In this document: piece by piece, positions 31,401-37,506 of the stretch
Layout of the letters: each line of letters starts with the position of its first letter
Position numbering within the stretch: the first letter of the stretch is position 1
Source of the DNA: Luedemannella flava
GTDB taxonomy: Bacteria > Actinomycetota > Actinomycetes > Mycobacteriales > Micromonosporaceae
NCBI RefSeq assembly: GCF_039528515.1
Contig: NZ_BAAALT010000016.1
Coordinates: forward strand, 8,880 to 72,879
Direction: 5' to 3'
Length of the DNA: 64,000 bases
The notes under the pieces: generated by a model
Seen by the model: only the letters and a program-made list of their open reading frames with translations
The model's database searches: none
Told to the model about the DNA's origin: nothing
Program-made: the position numbers and the translations under genes

Positions 31401-32352
31401 GGAGGACTGCTTCGGCGAAGGTTCTGTCAGCGGATGTGTATGGACAGCCGTCAACGTCATCGGCCTGATATTTACCATTGCCAAGGTCGGCAAGATCGCA
31501 GCGATGGCACGGATCAAGAATGGCGCGAAGGCGGTCGGCGCCGCAGACGAAGCGAGCAAGGTCAGATTCACGCAAACCGTGGAATGTCTGCTCGGCGCCC
31601 TGAAGAAGGACAGCTTCTCGGGCGACACAGAGGTCTTGATGGCCGACGGGACGAGAAAGCGCATCTCGGAGATCCGGGTCGGAGACGAGGTGCTAGCCAC
31701 CGACCCCGAGACCGGTGAGCAGGCCCCGCGCAAGGTGACGAAGGTCTGGGTCCACGACGACATGCTCGTTGACCTCCGCCTGGACGGCGGGGCGACGGTG
31801 ACGACCACCGAAGATCACCTTTTCTGGAACGCGACCGACCGGCAGTGGCAGGAGACTCAGCAATTCGACGAGGGTGACCTGCTCTACACGGCGGGCGGCG
31901 GCTCGGTCGCGGTCGCCGGCCTCAACATGGCGACGGCACACCGGGCCCGGGCCTATAACCTCACCGTCGCCGGCATTCACACGTACTACGTGTTCGCGCT
32001 GAGCACCCCGGTCCTGGTGCACAACGAAGCCTGCTCGGTCTTTATGGTCGGGATGGACTATAAGCACACCTTCAACACGTCGGTTGGCGAGATCGACTTT
32101 TTCGCGAATGAGGTCAGAGCGTCTGACGGCACGCTCTGGTTGAAGGATGTGTCGATCGCCCCCGGCCGGGGCAGCATCGGGGACTGGGAGGCCTTGCGAA
32201 AGCGGCTGCAACGCGGCGAGGCGATGGACTTCCTGAAGCAGCTTGAAGACCAGGCTAGACTGCAGGGCTACGACAAGCTCCGGATCACCGGAGTGCGAAC
32301 CACAGGTCCGGCTGCGGGTCACGTGACGGATATTACGCGAGACCTCACCTAG
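25450..32352 (+). CDS. RHS/YD-repeat protein C with Hint domain and C-terminal toxin tip
   Basis: Paralogue of B (2,300 residues) with the same order: signal peptide (about 31-50), SpvB-like region, YD repeats, RHS core ending SDPSGL at about 1871, hydrophobic linker (CVWTAVNVIGLIFTIAK), and Hint domain (2054-2192: DSFSGDTEVL, TEDH, VLVHN). B and C are closely similar up to SDPSGL and in the Hint domain, but the linkers and tips differ. The tip (2193-2300) contains KHTFNTSVGEIDFF, LWLKDVSIAPGRGS and YDKLRITGVRTTG. I do not recognise it, and a nuclease-like fold is only a guess. GTG 25450 is preceded by CGGAGG. The tip gene has GC like its surroundings, unlike B's tip. It is probably delivered to neighbouring cells after Hint cleavage. 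Confidence 0.9.
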   Translation: MTSRLSDGHVVQVHPHTSRPDRLRRTARRAVAMALAGVLVGTLSDQPAFAWPGAAATLAAPPTPQTVPAVPVSNVSWSAPPVLPNSTDTLPAASNPPAEWPSAGATTVSLAAAAGSSSATDAAAAATTAAKAGGLNLKVGATGASSSSSARDTTSTAAPKQVRVEVLDRAATAKAGVTGVVMKVARTDGSSAAGKIALSVDYKAFAGAYGADWASRLRLVSLPACALTTPEERACAGTPLKSTNDVKAKAVSASVAVSSAGSVVALAAAPSGPSGSYAATSLQSSSTWSAGGNSGAFNWSYPMRVPPSAGGLAPQVSVGYNSQSVDGRHAASNNQPSWAGEGFDVGAGGLIERRYLPCAEDMDDDANNDEKTGDMCWETNNAVLSLAGHSGELIYNSTEGRWHLRADDGTRIRRETGGVNGDNDGEYWVVTTTDGTQYWFGLNRLPGWTSGDPVTESTYTVPVYGNDPNEPCHATAFEDSDCVQAWRWNLDYVVDVNGNSMSYWYVKETNKYGRNLDSSDAPTYVRGGYLDRVDYGTRRDNNIESVLDAPAPQRVDFGVADRCVSNCTTKNATNWPDVPWDSECTGTPCENYSPTFWTTKRLATVTTQVRSGSSYSNVERWTLRHSFPDPGDGTRAGLWLSKLSHEGLAGTTTTVPDIEFAGIQLANRVDTVDFAPAMNWWRVARIRNESGGTINITYSAPECVAGSPPNPATNTKRCYPVRWTPEGAATPKQDWFHKYVVTDIYEIDHTGGAAPQGSPRIAYHYTYYDGVAWHYTDDDGLVDPKDRDWSDYRGYGRVGVTVGDPDDPGRTYTETKFFRGMHGDRANDSGGTRTVTITGTGVATVNDENAYAGLARETTVFNGPGGAVVTREVNEPWQSAATATRGSVSARFVAIKATHKRAARDGGRADLVASATTTFDAYGMAVQVEDLGDTAVTGDETCVKTTYEPRNNTAWIMDKSHKVQKYAVGCASTTGTLTEAQIIGEDRTIYDDNAFLEAPDKGLVAKTEVMSTWNSGSPTFLTTSRFAYDIHGRATSTWDALNYESKTEFTPLTGGPVTAMKATNPLGHVTTTTLDPAYGMGTAIVDANLKRTDIAYDGLGRMTSVWLPGRDKATKTANLTFGYQLRTNAPTVVSTSSLNGSEQYITRYALYDGLMRDRQTQTASPSGGRLITENFYDTVGNKVKTYNLYYATGAPSATLVTATQRTDVPNQYRTVFDGAKRETAVIFQPYDAERWRTTTAYGGDRTDVTPPAGGTAASTVVDAHGRTTALRQYFGATPTPTTAGTWDQTSYAYNAKGQLATVTDALGNEWKSTYDLLGRLSEAKDPDKGTTKYGYDNAGRLTSVTDSNNKKLLFVLDALGRKKSVYEDSLSGTLRAQWVYDTIAKGQLSTSTRKVGTALYQSKILAYNDRYQPTQSEIVIPSAETGLAGTYAYANTYNGVDGSLTSSTLPGMATGGLPTETLSYTHNSLGMPIAMSSLYGTSPGTNLKLVPAVAYNALGQTEQITLDTDDTAGGRVWQSYTRQLETGRITGIRTDRDTVAPYTVMDQRLTYDNAGNITKITDAAPDPVDDTQCFTYDFLRRLTEAWTPASGDCNAAKSTAALGGPAPYWHTWALDKTGNRTKLTVHTTSMNYVTDYQYPAAGASATRPHAVNSTTGAQVSEYRYDANGATLCRPAGTGTNDCDASNPTTAGSQVLTWDPEGHLATSTDATGATSYIYDADGNRLIRRDPTGKTLYLPGQEVRYTTSSQVVTCTRYYALGDAVFASRDAAGLTWLGGDHQGTAQVSIRQSDQQLTARRQLPYGGARGAAVTWPNTKGFVGGTTDNTGLTHLGAREYDPNTGRFISVDPVMDMNDPQQWNGYSYSGNSPITFSDPSGLWSFASLATASCNYTNQYAASACASATKGYVSVTITVAEEFSIFANEYCNCDFKKDILEDFPYEPYMKNVVQQFLCKQMSGITCTEYAERNGEVDPWKMLKDFTGVSDAEDCFGEGSVSGCVWTAVNVIGLIFTIAKVGKIAAMARIKNGAKAVGAADEASKVRFTQTVECLLGALKKDSFSGDTEVLMADGTRKRISEIRVGDEVLATDPETGEQAPRKVTKVWVHDDMLVDLRLDGGATVTTTEDHLFWNATDRQWQETQQFDEGDLLYTAGGGSVAVAGLNMATAHRARAYNLTVAGIHTYYVFALSTPVLVHNEACSVFMVGMDYKHTFNTSVGEIDFFANEVRASDGTLWLKDVSIAPGRGSIGDWEALRKRLQRGEAMDFLKQLEDQARLQGYDKLRITGVRTTGPAAGHVTDITRDLT

Positions 32353-32358
32353 GAGATC

Positions 32359-32628
32359 ATGTTGGGTGGCGAAGAGTACGCTGAGCTGATTTCCGGGGCT
32401 CGGCAAATGCTCACGGACGGCGCGGCCATCGACGACGTGATTCGGTTTCTGCGGGAGTGCGATGTCTACATGGGCGACAGCATCCGGATCCTGATTAGGA
32501 CCGGACTAGTGGGCGTCCACGAGGCGAAGATCGCGGTCGTGCACAGCCCGGTGTGGCTGGATACGCGGGCGCAACAGGCCGCGCTTGAGGAAGCGGCAAT
32601 CGACGCGGTTACTCGGGAAAATCAGTAA
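32359..32628 (+). CDS. Candidate immunity protein to toxin C
   Basis: Protein of 89 residues starting MLGGEEYAELISGARQML, mostly helical in appearance, acidic, without signal peptide or membrane segment. Family not recognised. The ATG lies 6 bp after the toxin C stop behind AGGAG, so expression is coupled to the toxin. That position supports an immunity role. It shares no evident similarity with the 98-residue gene after toxin B. It ends 15 bp before a strong hairpin terminator. Confidence 0.65.
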   Translation: MLGGEEYAELISGARQMLTDGAAIDDVIRFLRECDVYMGDSIRILIRTGLVGVHEAKIAVVHSPVWLDTRAQQAALEEAAIDAVTRENQ

Positions 32629-32643
32629 CCTATTGACACAAGA

Positions 32644-32676
32644 CGAAGGGCCAGGAGAATTTCTCCTGGCCCTTCG
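32644..32676. terminator. Bidirectional hairpin terminator
   Basis: Perfect 16-bp arms (32644-32659 and 32661-32676) with CTCTTTGTC on the plus side. It separates the toxin C/immunity operon from the convergent tRNA-Pro gene and probably stops transcription from both. Confidence 0.85.
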
Positions 32677-32683
32677 CTCTTTG

Positions 32684-32757
32684 TCGGGGTGGCGGGATTT
32701 GAACCCACGACCTCTGCGTCCCGAACGCAGCGCGCTGCCAAGCTGCGCTACACCCCG
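32684..32757 (-). tRNA. tRNA-Pro (anticodon CGG)
   Basis: Read on the minus strand, the 74 bases begin CGGGGTGTAGCGCAG. The anticodon arm is CTGCG-TTCGGGA-CGCAG (anticodon CGG, codon CCG) and the T-arm is GTGGGTTCAAATCCCGC. The acceptor pairs CGGGGTG with CACCCCG, with discriminator A. CCA is not encoded. It borders the toxin island, but no second copy of its 3' end was seen that would mark an attachment site. Confidence 0.97.
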
Positions 32758-32816
32758 AGGTGGTGCCCGGCAATACTAACTGACCGCGCCGTACGGTCCA
32801 ACTCGGTATCCCCCTG

Positions 32817-33710
32817 TCAGCGCGGCACGAGCGTGAGCAGCGACACTTCGGGCCGGCAGGCGAACCGGATCGGCGCCGTCGGGTGCGTGCCCAGGCCCGC
32901 CGACACGTGCAGCCAGGCGTCGCTGTCGGGCCACCGGTGCAGCCCACGGGCCATCTTGCGGGGCAGGCCACAGTTGGTCACGAGAGCGCCCACGCCGGGG
33001 ACCCGGACCTGCCCGCCGTGCGTGTGCCCGGCCAGCAGCAGCCCGAAGCCGTCGTACGCCATGGCGTCGAGGACCCGCGGCTCCGGCGAGTGGGTGACGC
33101 CGATGTTGACCTCGGCGGACGTGTCCACCGGGCCGGCGATCTGCTCGTAGTCGTCGCGGTCGACGTGCGGGTCGTCGACGCCGCCCAGCTCGATGGAGCG
33201 GCCGCCGGCCTTGAGCAGGATGCGGGCGTTGTTCAGGTCCGCCCAGCCGCCGTCGACCAGGAGGCTGCGCAGCTCCTCCGTGGGCAGTTCGACGCCCTGG
33301 ACGTACTCCCGATCATGGTCGAAGTAGCTGAGCGGGTTCTTCCAGACCGGGCCCTTGTAGTCATTCGAGCCGAAGACGAACGCGCCGGGGAAGTCGAAGA
33401 GGGGCTCATAGGCGCGGCGCACGCCCGGAATGGCCTTCGGGTGGGCCATGTTGTCGCCCGTGACGATCACCAGGTCGGGGTCGAGGGCGGCCAGCTCGGC
33501 GACCCAGCGCTGCTTGCGGGCCTGCGCCGGCATCAGGTGCAGGTCCGACACGTGCAGGACGCGTAGGGGCTCCGCGTCGGGGGCCAGCAGCGGCACCTCG
33601 AAGCGGCGCAGGGTGAACAGGTTCCGCTCGATGAGGGAGGCGTAGGCGAAGGTGGCCGCGCCGGCCACCGCGAGGCCCGCGCCGAGGCGGTAAACAGTGC
33701 GCGCACGCAT
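32817..33710 (-). CDS. Membrane-anchored metallophosphoesterase
   Basis: Calcineurin-like phosphoesterase of 297 residues with one N-terminal hydrophobic anchor (LGAGLAVAGAATFAYA). Metal-ligand motifs are in order: DLHL (VSDLHLMP), GDN (IVTGDNMAH), GSND in the place of the usual GNHD, THSPEP, and GHTHGGQ near the C-terminus. The family hydrolyses phosphomonoesters or diesters, and substrates of this actinobacterial branch are undefined to my knowledge. An equivalent gene (Rv3683) neighbours ponA2 in mycobacteria, which supports homology. ATG 33710 is divergent from the YqeY gene, with only 54 bp between the starts, so the promoters overlap. Confidence 0.9.
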   Translation of the reverse strand: MRARTVYRLGAGLAVAGAATFAYASLIERNLFTLRRFEVPLLAPDAEPLRVLHVSDLHLMPAQARKQRWVAELAALDPDLVIVTGDNMAHPKAIPGVRRAYEPLFDFPGAFVFGSNDYKGPVWKNPLSYFDHDREYVQGVELPTEELRSLLVDGGWADLNNARILLKAGGRSIELGGVDDPHVDRDDYEQIAGPVDTSAEVNIGVTHSPEPRVLDAMAYDGFGLLLAGHTHGGQVRVPGVGALVTNCGLPRKMARGLHRWPDSDAWLHVSAGLGTHPTAPIRFACRPEVSLLTLVPR

Positions 33711-33764
33711 ATGCCACAGAGTAATGTGCGTCGCGGTTCACTTCTGAAGGGCGGTGCGACTCCC

Positions 33765-34220
33765 ATGACGGCGCTCAAGGCGCGGCTCGAACACGACCTC
33801 AAGGACGCCATGCGGTCCCGCGACGAGCTGGTCACCTCCACGCTGCGGATGGCCCTGGCGGCGGTCCGGACGGCCGAGGTCGCCGGCAAGGCGGCGCGCG
33901 ACCTCAGTGACGACGAGGTGCTGGGCGTGCTCACCAAGGAGGCCAAGAAGCGCCGGGAGGCCGCTGAGGCGTTCGCGGCCGCCGGGCGGGCCGAGTCCGC
34001 GGACAAGGAGCGGGCCGAGGAGCGGGTGCTCGCCGGCTACCTGCCGAAGCAGCTCTCCGACGCGGAGATCGCCGAGATCGTCTCCGGCGCGCTCGCCGCC
34101 GGCGGGTTCACCGCGCAGGGGCAGATGGGCCAGGCCATGAAGGCCGTCCAGGCCGCGATCGCCGGCCGCGCCGAGGGCGGCCGCGTGGCGGCGGAGGTCC
34201 GTAGGCAGCTCGCGGGCTGA
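33765..34220 (+). CDS. GatB/YqeY domain protein
   Basis: Soluble helical protein of 151 residues matching the YqeY family in length and motif layout. It starts MTALKARLEHDLKDAMRSRD, has the central KKRREAAEAFAAAGR helix and the C-terminal GQMGQAMKAVQA helix. YqeY resembles the tail domain of the GatB amidotransferase subunit, which binds tRNA, but stand-alone members lack the catalytic part and their role is unsettled. ATG 33765 is chosen over an open upstream stretch because it restores the usual family length. The gene ends before a bidirectional terminator. Confidence 0.9.
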   Translation: MTALKARLEHDLKDAMRSRDELVTSTLRMALAAVRTAEVAGKAARDLSDDEVLGVLTKEAKKRREAAEAFAAAGRAESADKERAEERVLAGYLPKQLSDAEIAEIVSGALAAGGFTAQGQMGQAMKAVQAAIAGRAEGGRVAAEVRRQLAG

Positions 34221-34238
34221 ACAGACGTACCGGAAACA

Positions 34239-34272
34239 GAAAACCGCGCTCTGGTCGCAGAGCGCGGTTTTC
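34239..34272. terminator. Bidirectional hairpin terminator
   Basis: Perfect 15-bp arms (34239-34253 and 34258-34272) around GTCG, with A and T runs at the stem base that give U-rich tails in either direction. It lies between the convergent YqeY and penicillin-binding protein genes. Confidence 0.92.
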
Positions 34273-34283
34273 CGTGTGGCTCG

Positions 34284-36734
34284 TCAGTCTCTGCCGTTGC
34301 CGCCCCCGTTACCGGGTTGGCCTGGCAGGCCGGGCTCCTGGGTGGGCGGCCTGGTGCCCCTGCCGTTGCTGATGTGGATCAGGACGTAGCCGTCCTCGAT
34401 CGTCCAGCGGTCCGGCTCGGTGCTCGCCACGGTGCCGGCGGGGCAGGGGGAGTCGATCGGGTTGTTGTCCACCTCGACGATGAAGCCCCGGCCGCGCAGG
34501 ATCGAGCGGACCTCGTCCACGCCGCGGCACGTCAGGTTGCCGGGGATGCTGACCCGCTTGCCGGTGGTGTACTTCGCCGACGGCGGGGTGAAATTGACCG
34601 ACTTCTTGCCCTTGAGGGCGTCGCGCATCGTGTACGCCACGGCGTTGTTGGTCAACATGGAGACGCCCACGTTGTCGTGCTGGGCGTAGTCCGGATCCGC
34701 CATGGTGCCGACGATCGAGAGCTGCTTGGTGCTCAGTGCCATGGTGGCCGTCCAGTTGACGTCCGAGGTGCCCGTCTTGCCCATGACCGGCTTGCCCACG
34801 ATGCCGCGCACGCCGGTGGCGGTGCCACCGTCGCACTTGCTGACCGACGAGCGGTCGCCGACCGGGCAGCGGGCCGCGTCCACCGCGGCGCGCGCGACGT
34901 CGGCCTTGACGGCCTGCTTGCAGCGCGGCTTGGTGACCTCGTCCAGCACGTTCCCGGCGTGGTCGGTGATCTTCGAGACCGGGATGGGTTCGCAGTACTT
35001 GCCGTCGGCGGCCAGGGTCGCGTAGGCGTTGGCCAGCTCCAGCGGCACCGCGTCCGAGACGCCGAGGGTGAACGGGCCCCAGTTCCGGGCGCGGTCGGGG
35101 TCGCTGGAGAACTCGTAGTCGGCCGGGGCGTCCTTGGTGCCCTTGGCCCGGAACTGCATGCCGAGCCGCTTGGCGACCTCCACCACCTTGTCCGCGCCGA
35201 CGCGCTCCTGCAGCGGCACGAAGTAGGTGTTCACGGAGCGGCCGAAGCCGGTCCACATGGTGCGCAGGCCGTTCATCCACTTCGGGTTCGCGTTGACCGG
35301 ACACCAGTGCTTCCGGTCCTTGCAGGCCGCCCTGGAACTGCTCTCGACGGCGTACTGCGACTGGTAGGGCGACTTGGTGGCGATCGGGTAGTCCAGCGTG
35401 TAGCCGGCCTCGAGCGCGGCGACCATCGTGAACATCTTGAACGTCGAACCCATCTTGTACCCGGTGATGTCGCCACCGCCGCTGATGAGCGGGTTCGTGG
35501 TGGTCGGGTACGTGCCCTTGATGCCGAGTTTGCGCTTCTTCGGGTCGGTGGACGGGCCGTTACCCGACGTGTCCAGGCCGTACTTCCGGTTGGTCGCCAT
35601 CGCCTTGATCTTGCCCGTGCCGGGTTCGATCGCGGCGAGGCTCAGCGCGATGGGATTACCCGTCTTGAGCTGCTTCTCGATGTTCTTCTTCGCCGCCGCC
35701 TGGACGCTCACGTCGAGGGTGGTGACGATGCGGAAGCCGCCGGCCTTGAGCTTGTTCTCGCGCGTCGAGGTGTCCGCGCCGAACGCCTCCTGCTGCAGCC
35801 ACCAGCGGTACAGGTAGTCGCAGAAGAAGCCCCAGTCGTTCTTGCGGGTGGCCACGCAGCCGTTCGGGGTGCGCTTGCCGATGATCTTGAGCTGGGCCTT
35901 GTTGGCCTCGTCGGACTGGGCCTGGGTGATGTACCCGTTCTTCACCATCTGGCTCAGCACGTACTGCCGGCGGTCCAGGGCGTTCTTCAGGCCCGTCTTG
36001 GTCGTCGGGTCGTACGTGCTGGGGGCCTTCACGAGGCCGGCCAGCAGCGAGGCCTCGCCGAGGGTCAGGTTCTTCGGCTCCTTGCCGAAGAACACCTGGC
36101 TCGCGGCGTAGATGCCGTAGGTGGCGTTGCCGAACGCCGCGATGTTCAGGTAGCGCTCGAGGATCTGCTCCTTGGTCAGCTGGGTCTCCAGCGTGAGCGC
36201 GTACTTGATTTCCTTCATCTTGCGCAGGTTGGTGCGCTCGGTCGCGGCGATGATGTCCGACGGGCTGTCCGAGAAGTACGTCAGCGCCTGGCGCACGTAC
36301 TGCATGGTCAAAGTGGACGCGCCCTGCTGGTCGTCGCTGTTCTGGTTGGCCACGTAGGCGCGCAGCACGCCCTGCACGTCGACGCCGTGGTGATCGTAGA
36401 AGCGCTCGTCCTCGGCCGCGATGATGGCGTCCTGCATGATCTTCGGAATCTGCGCCAACGGGATGTCGTGGCGGTTCTCGTCGTAGATCGTGGCGAGCAG
36501 GGTCTTGTTGTCCGAGGCGTAGACGTAGCTGATCTGTGGCGACTGCAGCACCTGGAGCTGGCTGGGCAGGCCGCCGTAGGCGTCCGACCCGGACTTCATC
36601 GCCAGGCCACCCATCGCGATCGCCGGGAACGCCGCGGCCGCGACCACTACCCCGGCGAGGACCCCGCAGACGAGTAGCGCAGCGGCGTTGGCGAACAGGC
36701 TCCGATCGCGCGTGCGCATCCACTTCACGCGCAC
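34284..36734 (-). CDS. ponA2: Class A penicillin-binding protein with PASTA domain (PonA2-like)
   Basis: Bifunctional peptidoglycan synthase of 816 residues. It has a short cytoplasmic N-terminus, one membrane helix (about 13-40), and a glycosyltransferase 51 domain (EDERFYDHHGVD near 108-119, GASTLTMQYVRQ). The transpeptidase has Ser430-TFK, SVN and K653TGTS motifs. One PASTA repeat follows (from about PGNLTCRGVDEVRSILRGRGF), then a Pro/Gly-rich tail. It polymerises and cross-links cell-wall glycan outside the membrane. The PASTA domain and the wblA/whiB4 neighbour match mycobacterial PonA2. The start is GTG 36734, with GTG 36728 and ATG 36719 as alternatives; no strong ribosome site is seen, so the exact start is uncertain. 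Confidence 0.95.
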   Translation of the reverse strand: MRVKWMRTRDRSLFANAAALLVCGVLAGVVVAAAAFPAIAMGGLAMKSGSDAYGGLPSQLQVLQSPQISYVYASDNKTLLATIYDENRHDIPLAQIPKIMQDAIIAAEDERFYDHHGVDVQGVLRAYVANQNSDDQQGASTLTMQYVRQALTYFSDSPSDIIAATERTNLRKMKEIKYALTLETQLTKEQILERYLNIAAFGNATYGIYAASQVFFGKEPKNLTLGEASLLAGLVKAPSTYDPTTKTGLKNALDRRQYVLSQMVKNGYITQAQSDEANKAQLKIIGKRTPNGCVATRKNDWGFFCDYLYRWWLQQEAFGADTSTRENKLKAGGFRIVTTLDVSVQAAAKKNIEKQLKTGNPIALSLAAIEPGTGKIKAMATNRKYGLDTSGNGPSTDPKKRKLGIKGTYPTTTNPLISGGGDITGYKMGSTFKMFTMVAALEAGYTLDYPIATKSPYQSQYAVESSSRAACKDRKHWCPVNANPKWMNGLRTMWTGFGRSVNTYFVPLQERVGADKVVEVAKRLGMQFRAKGTKDAPADYEFSSDPDRARNWGPFTLGVSDAVPLELANAYATLAADGKYCEPIPVSKITDHAGNVLDEVTKPRCKQAVKADVARAAVDAARCPVGDRSSVSKCDGGTATGVRGIVGKPVMGKTGTSDVNWTATMALSTKQLSIVGTMADPDYAQHDNVGVSMLTNNAVAYTMRDALKGKKSVNFTPPSAKYTTGKRVSIPGNLTCRGVDEVRSILRGRGFIVEVDNNPIDSPCPAGTVASTEPDRWTIEDGYVLIHISNGRGTRPPTQEPGLPGQPGNGGGNGRD

Positions 36735-37215
36735 AGGGTACGTGACGTGCGCGCGTCTGTGGGTCCCGCGTCAATGCGTCGGCTTGCTGACCATTACCGG
36801 CCCGCGCAACGGTCGTTGGGCAGAGCGCACGATCACTCGTACGCGTGGCGCCCGGCATCAAGTGTCGGGCACCGCTGGTCCCCCCGCAGCCGTTTGCACG
36901 GGATTGCGTCGCAAGCCTTCCGGAGGAGCGCCTTTCTCCGGAGGAAGGTCTGCGGCCGGTCTGGCTCGGTACGGCCGGAGCGCGTGCGGCCGGCCCGGTC
37001 CTCGCCCGCTGCGCTCACCAGAGTTGATGCGGGATGAGGTGTCCTGTTATGCGGATTTCACGGACAACGTTGCGTAATCGTACGACTACGGAGCATGATG
37101 TCCGGCGGGGGATGTGCTCAACGCCCAGCTCAACCAGGGCGGAGCCGTGCCTGATACCGGGGTAAGTCCGCTCCGGGCGGTGGGGACCGCCGGAGCGTAA
37201 GGGGGGACGTGACAG
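36735..37215. promoter_or_regulatory. Divergent ponA2/wblA intergenic region with leader hairpin
   Basis: No credible gene lies in these 481 bp; the short open frames have no family features. An imperfect inverted repeat (CCTTCCGGAG / CTCCGGAGGAAGG) lies near 36917-36948. A near-perfect hairpin (37169-37198, CGCTCCGGGCGG against CCGCCGGAGCG) sits just before the wblA ribosome site AAGGGGGG. A long leader is usual for wblA-type regulators. No clear -35/-10 pair could be assigned. Confidence 0.45.
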
Positions 37216-37506
37216 ATGGGGATGATCAGTGACTGGCCGACTCTCGCGGCCTGCCGCAACGGCGACCCGGACGCGCTTTTTGTGCAGGGCGCCGAACAGA
37301 ACGTCGCCAAGCGGATCTGCCGCGGCTGCCCGGTGCGCTACGAGTGCCTGGCCGACGCGCTCGACAACCGCATCGAGTTCGGCGTGTGGGGTGGCATGAC
37401 CGAACGGGAGCGGCGCGCGCTGTTGCGGCGGCACCCCCAGGTCACGAGCTGGCGCCGCATGTTCGAGGCGGCGATGAAGGACAACGAACTCGTCAGTACA
37501 AGTTGA
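37216..37506 (+). CDS. wblA: WhiB-family redox regulator WblA/WhiB4
   Basis: Iron-sulfur transcription factor of 96 residues. Cys13, Cys35, Cys38 and Cys44 (Cx21Cx2Cx5C) bind a redox-sensitive [4Fe-4S] cluster. GVWGG (56-60) and the basic RERRALLRR tail form the DNA-binding part. The start (MGMISDWPTLAACR) and the run FGVWGGMTERERRALLRRHP are those of Streptomyces WblA and mycobacterial WhiB4, which control development, antibiotic production or the oxidative-stress response. ATG 37216 follows AAGGGGGG. The 3' end overlaps the convergent ArsA-type gene by 14 bp. Confidence 0.95.
   Translation: MGMISDWPTLAACRNGDPDALFVQGAEQNVAKRICRGCPVRYECLADALDNRIEFGVWGGMTERERRALLRRHPQVTSWRRMFEAAMKDNELVSTS

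Noticed and set aside
32684..32757. tRNA-Pro as integration site of the toxin locus
   Set aside because: No second copy of the tRNA 3' end was found near 2-7 kb, and no integrase is present.
34317..36677. Long plus-strand open frame opposite ponA2
   Set aside because: No domain, biased composition; the minus strand has all class A PBP motifs.
36747..37077. Several short open frames between ponA2 and wblA
   Set aside because: No ribosome site, no family resemblance, overlapping in several frames; treated as the leader region.
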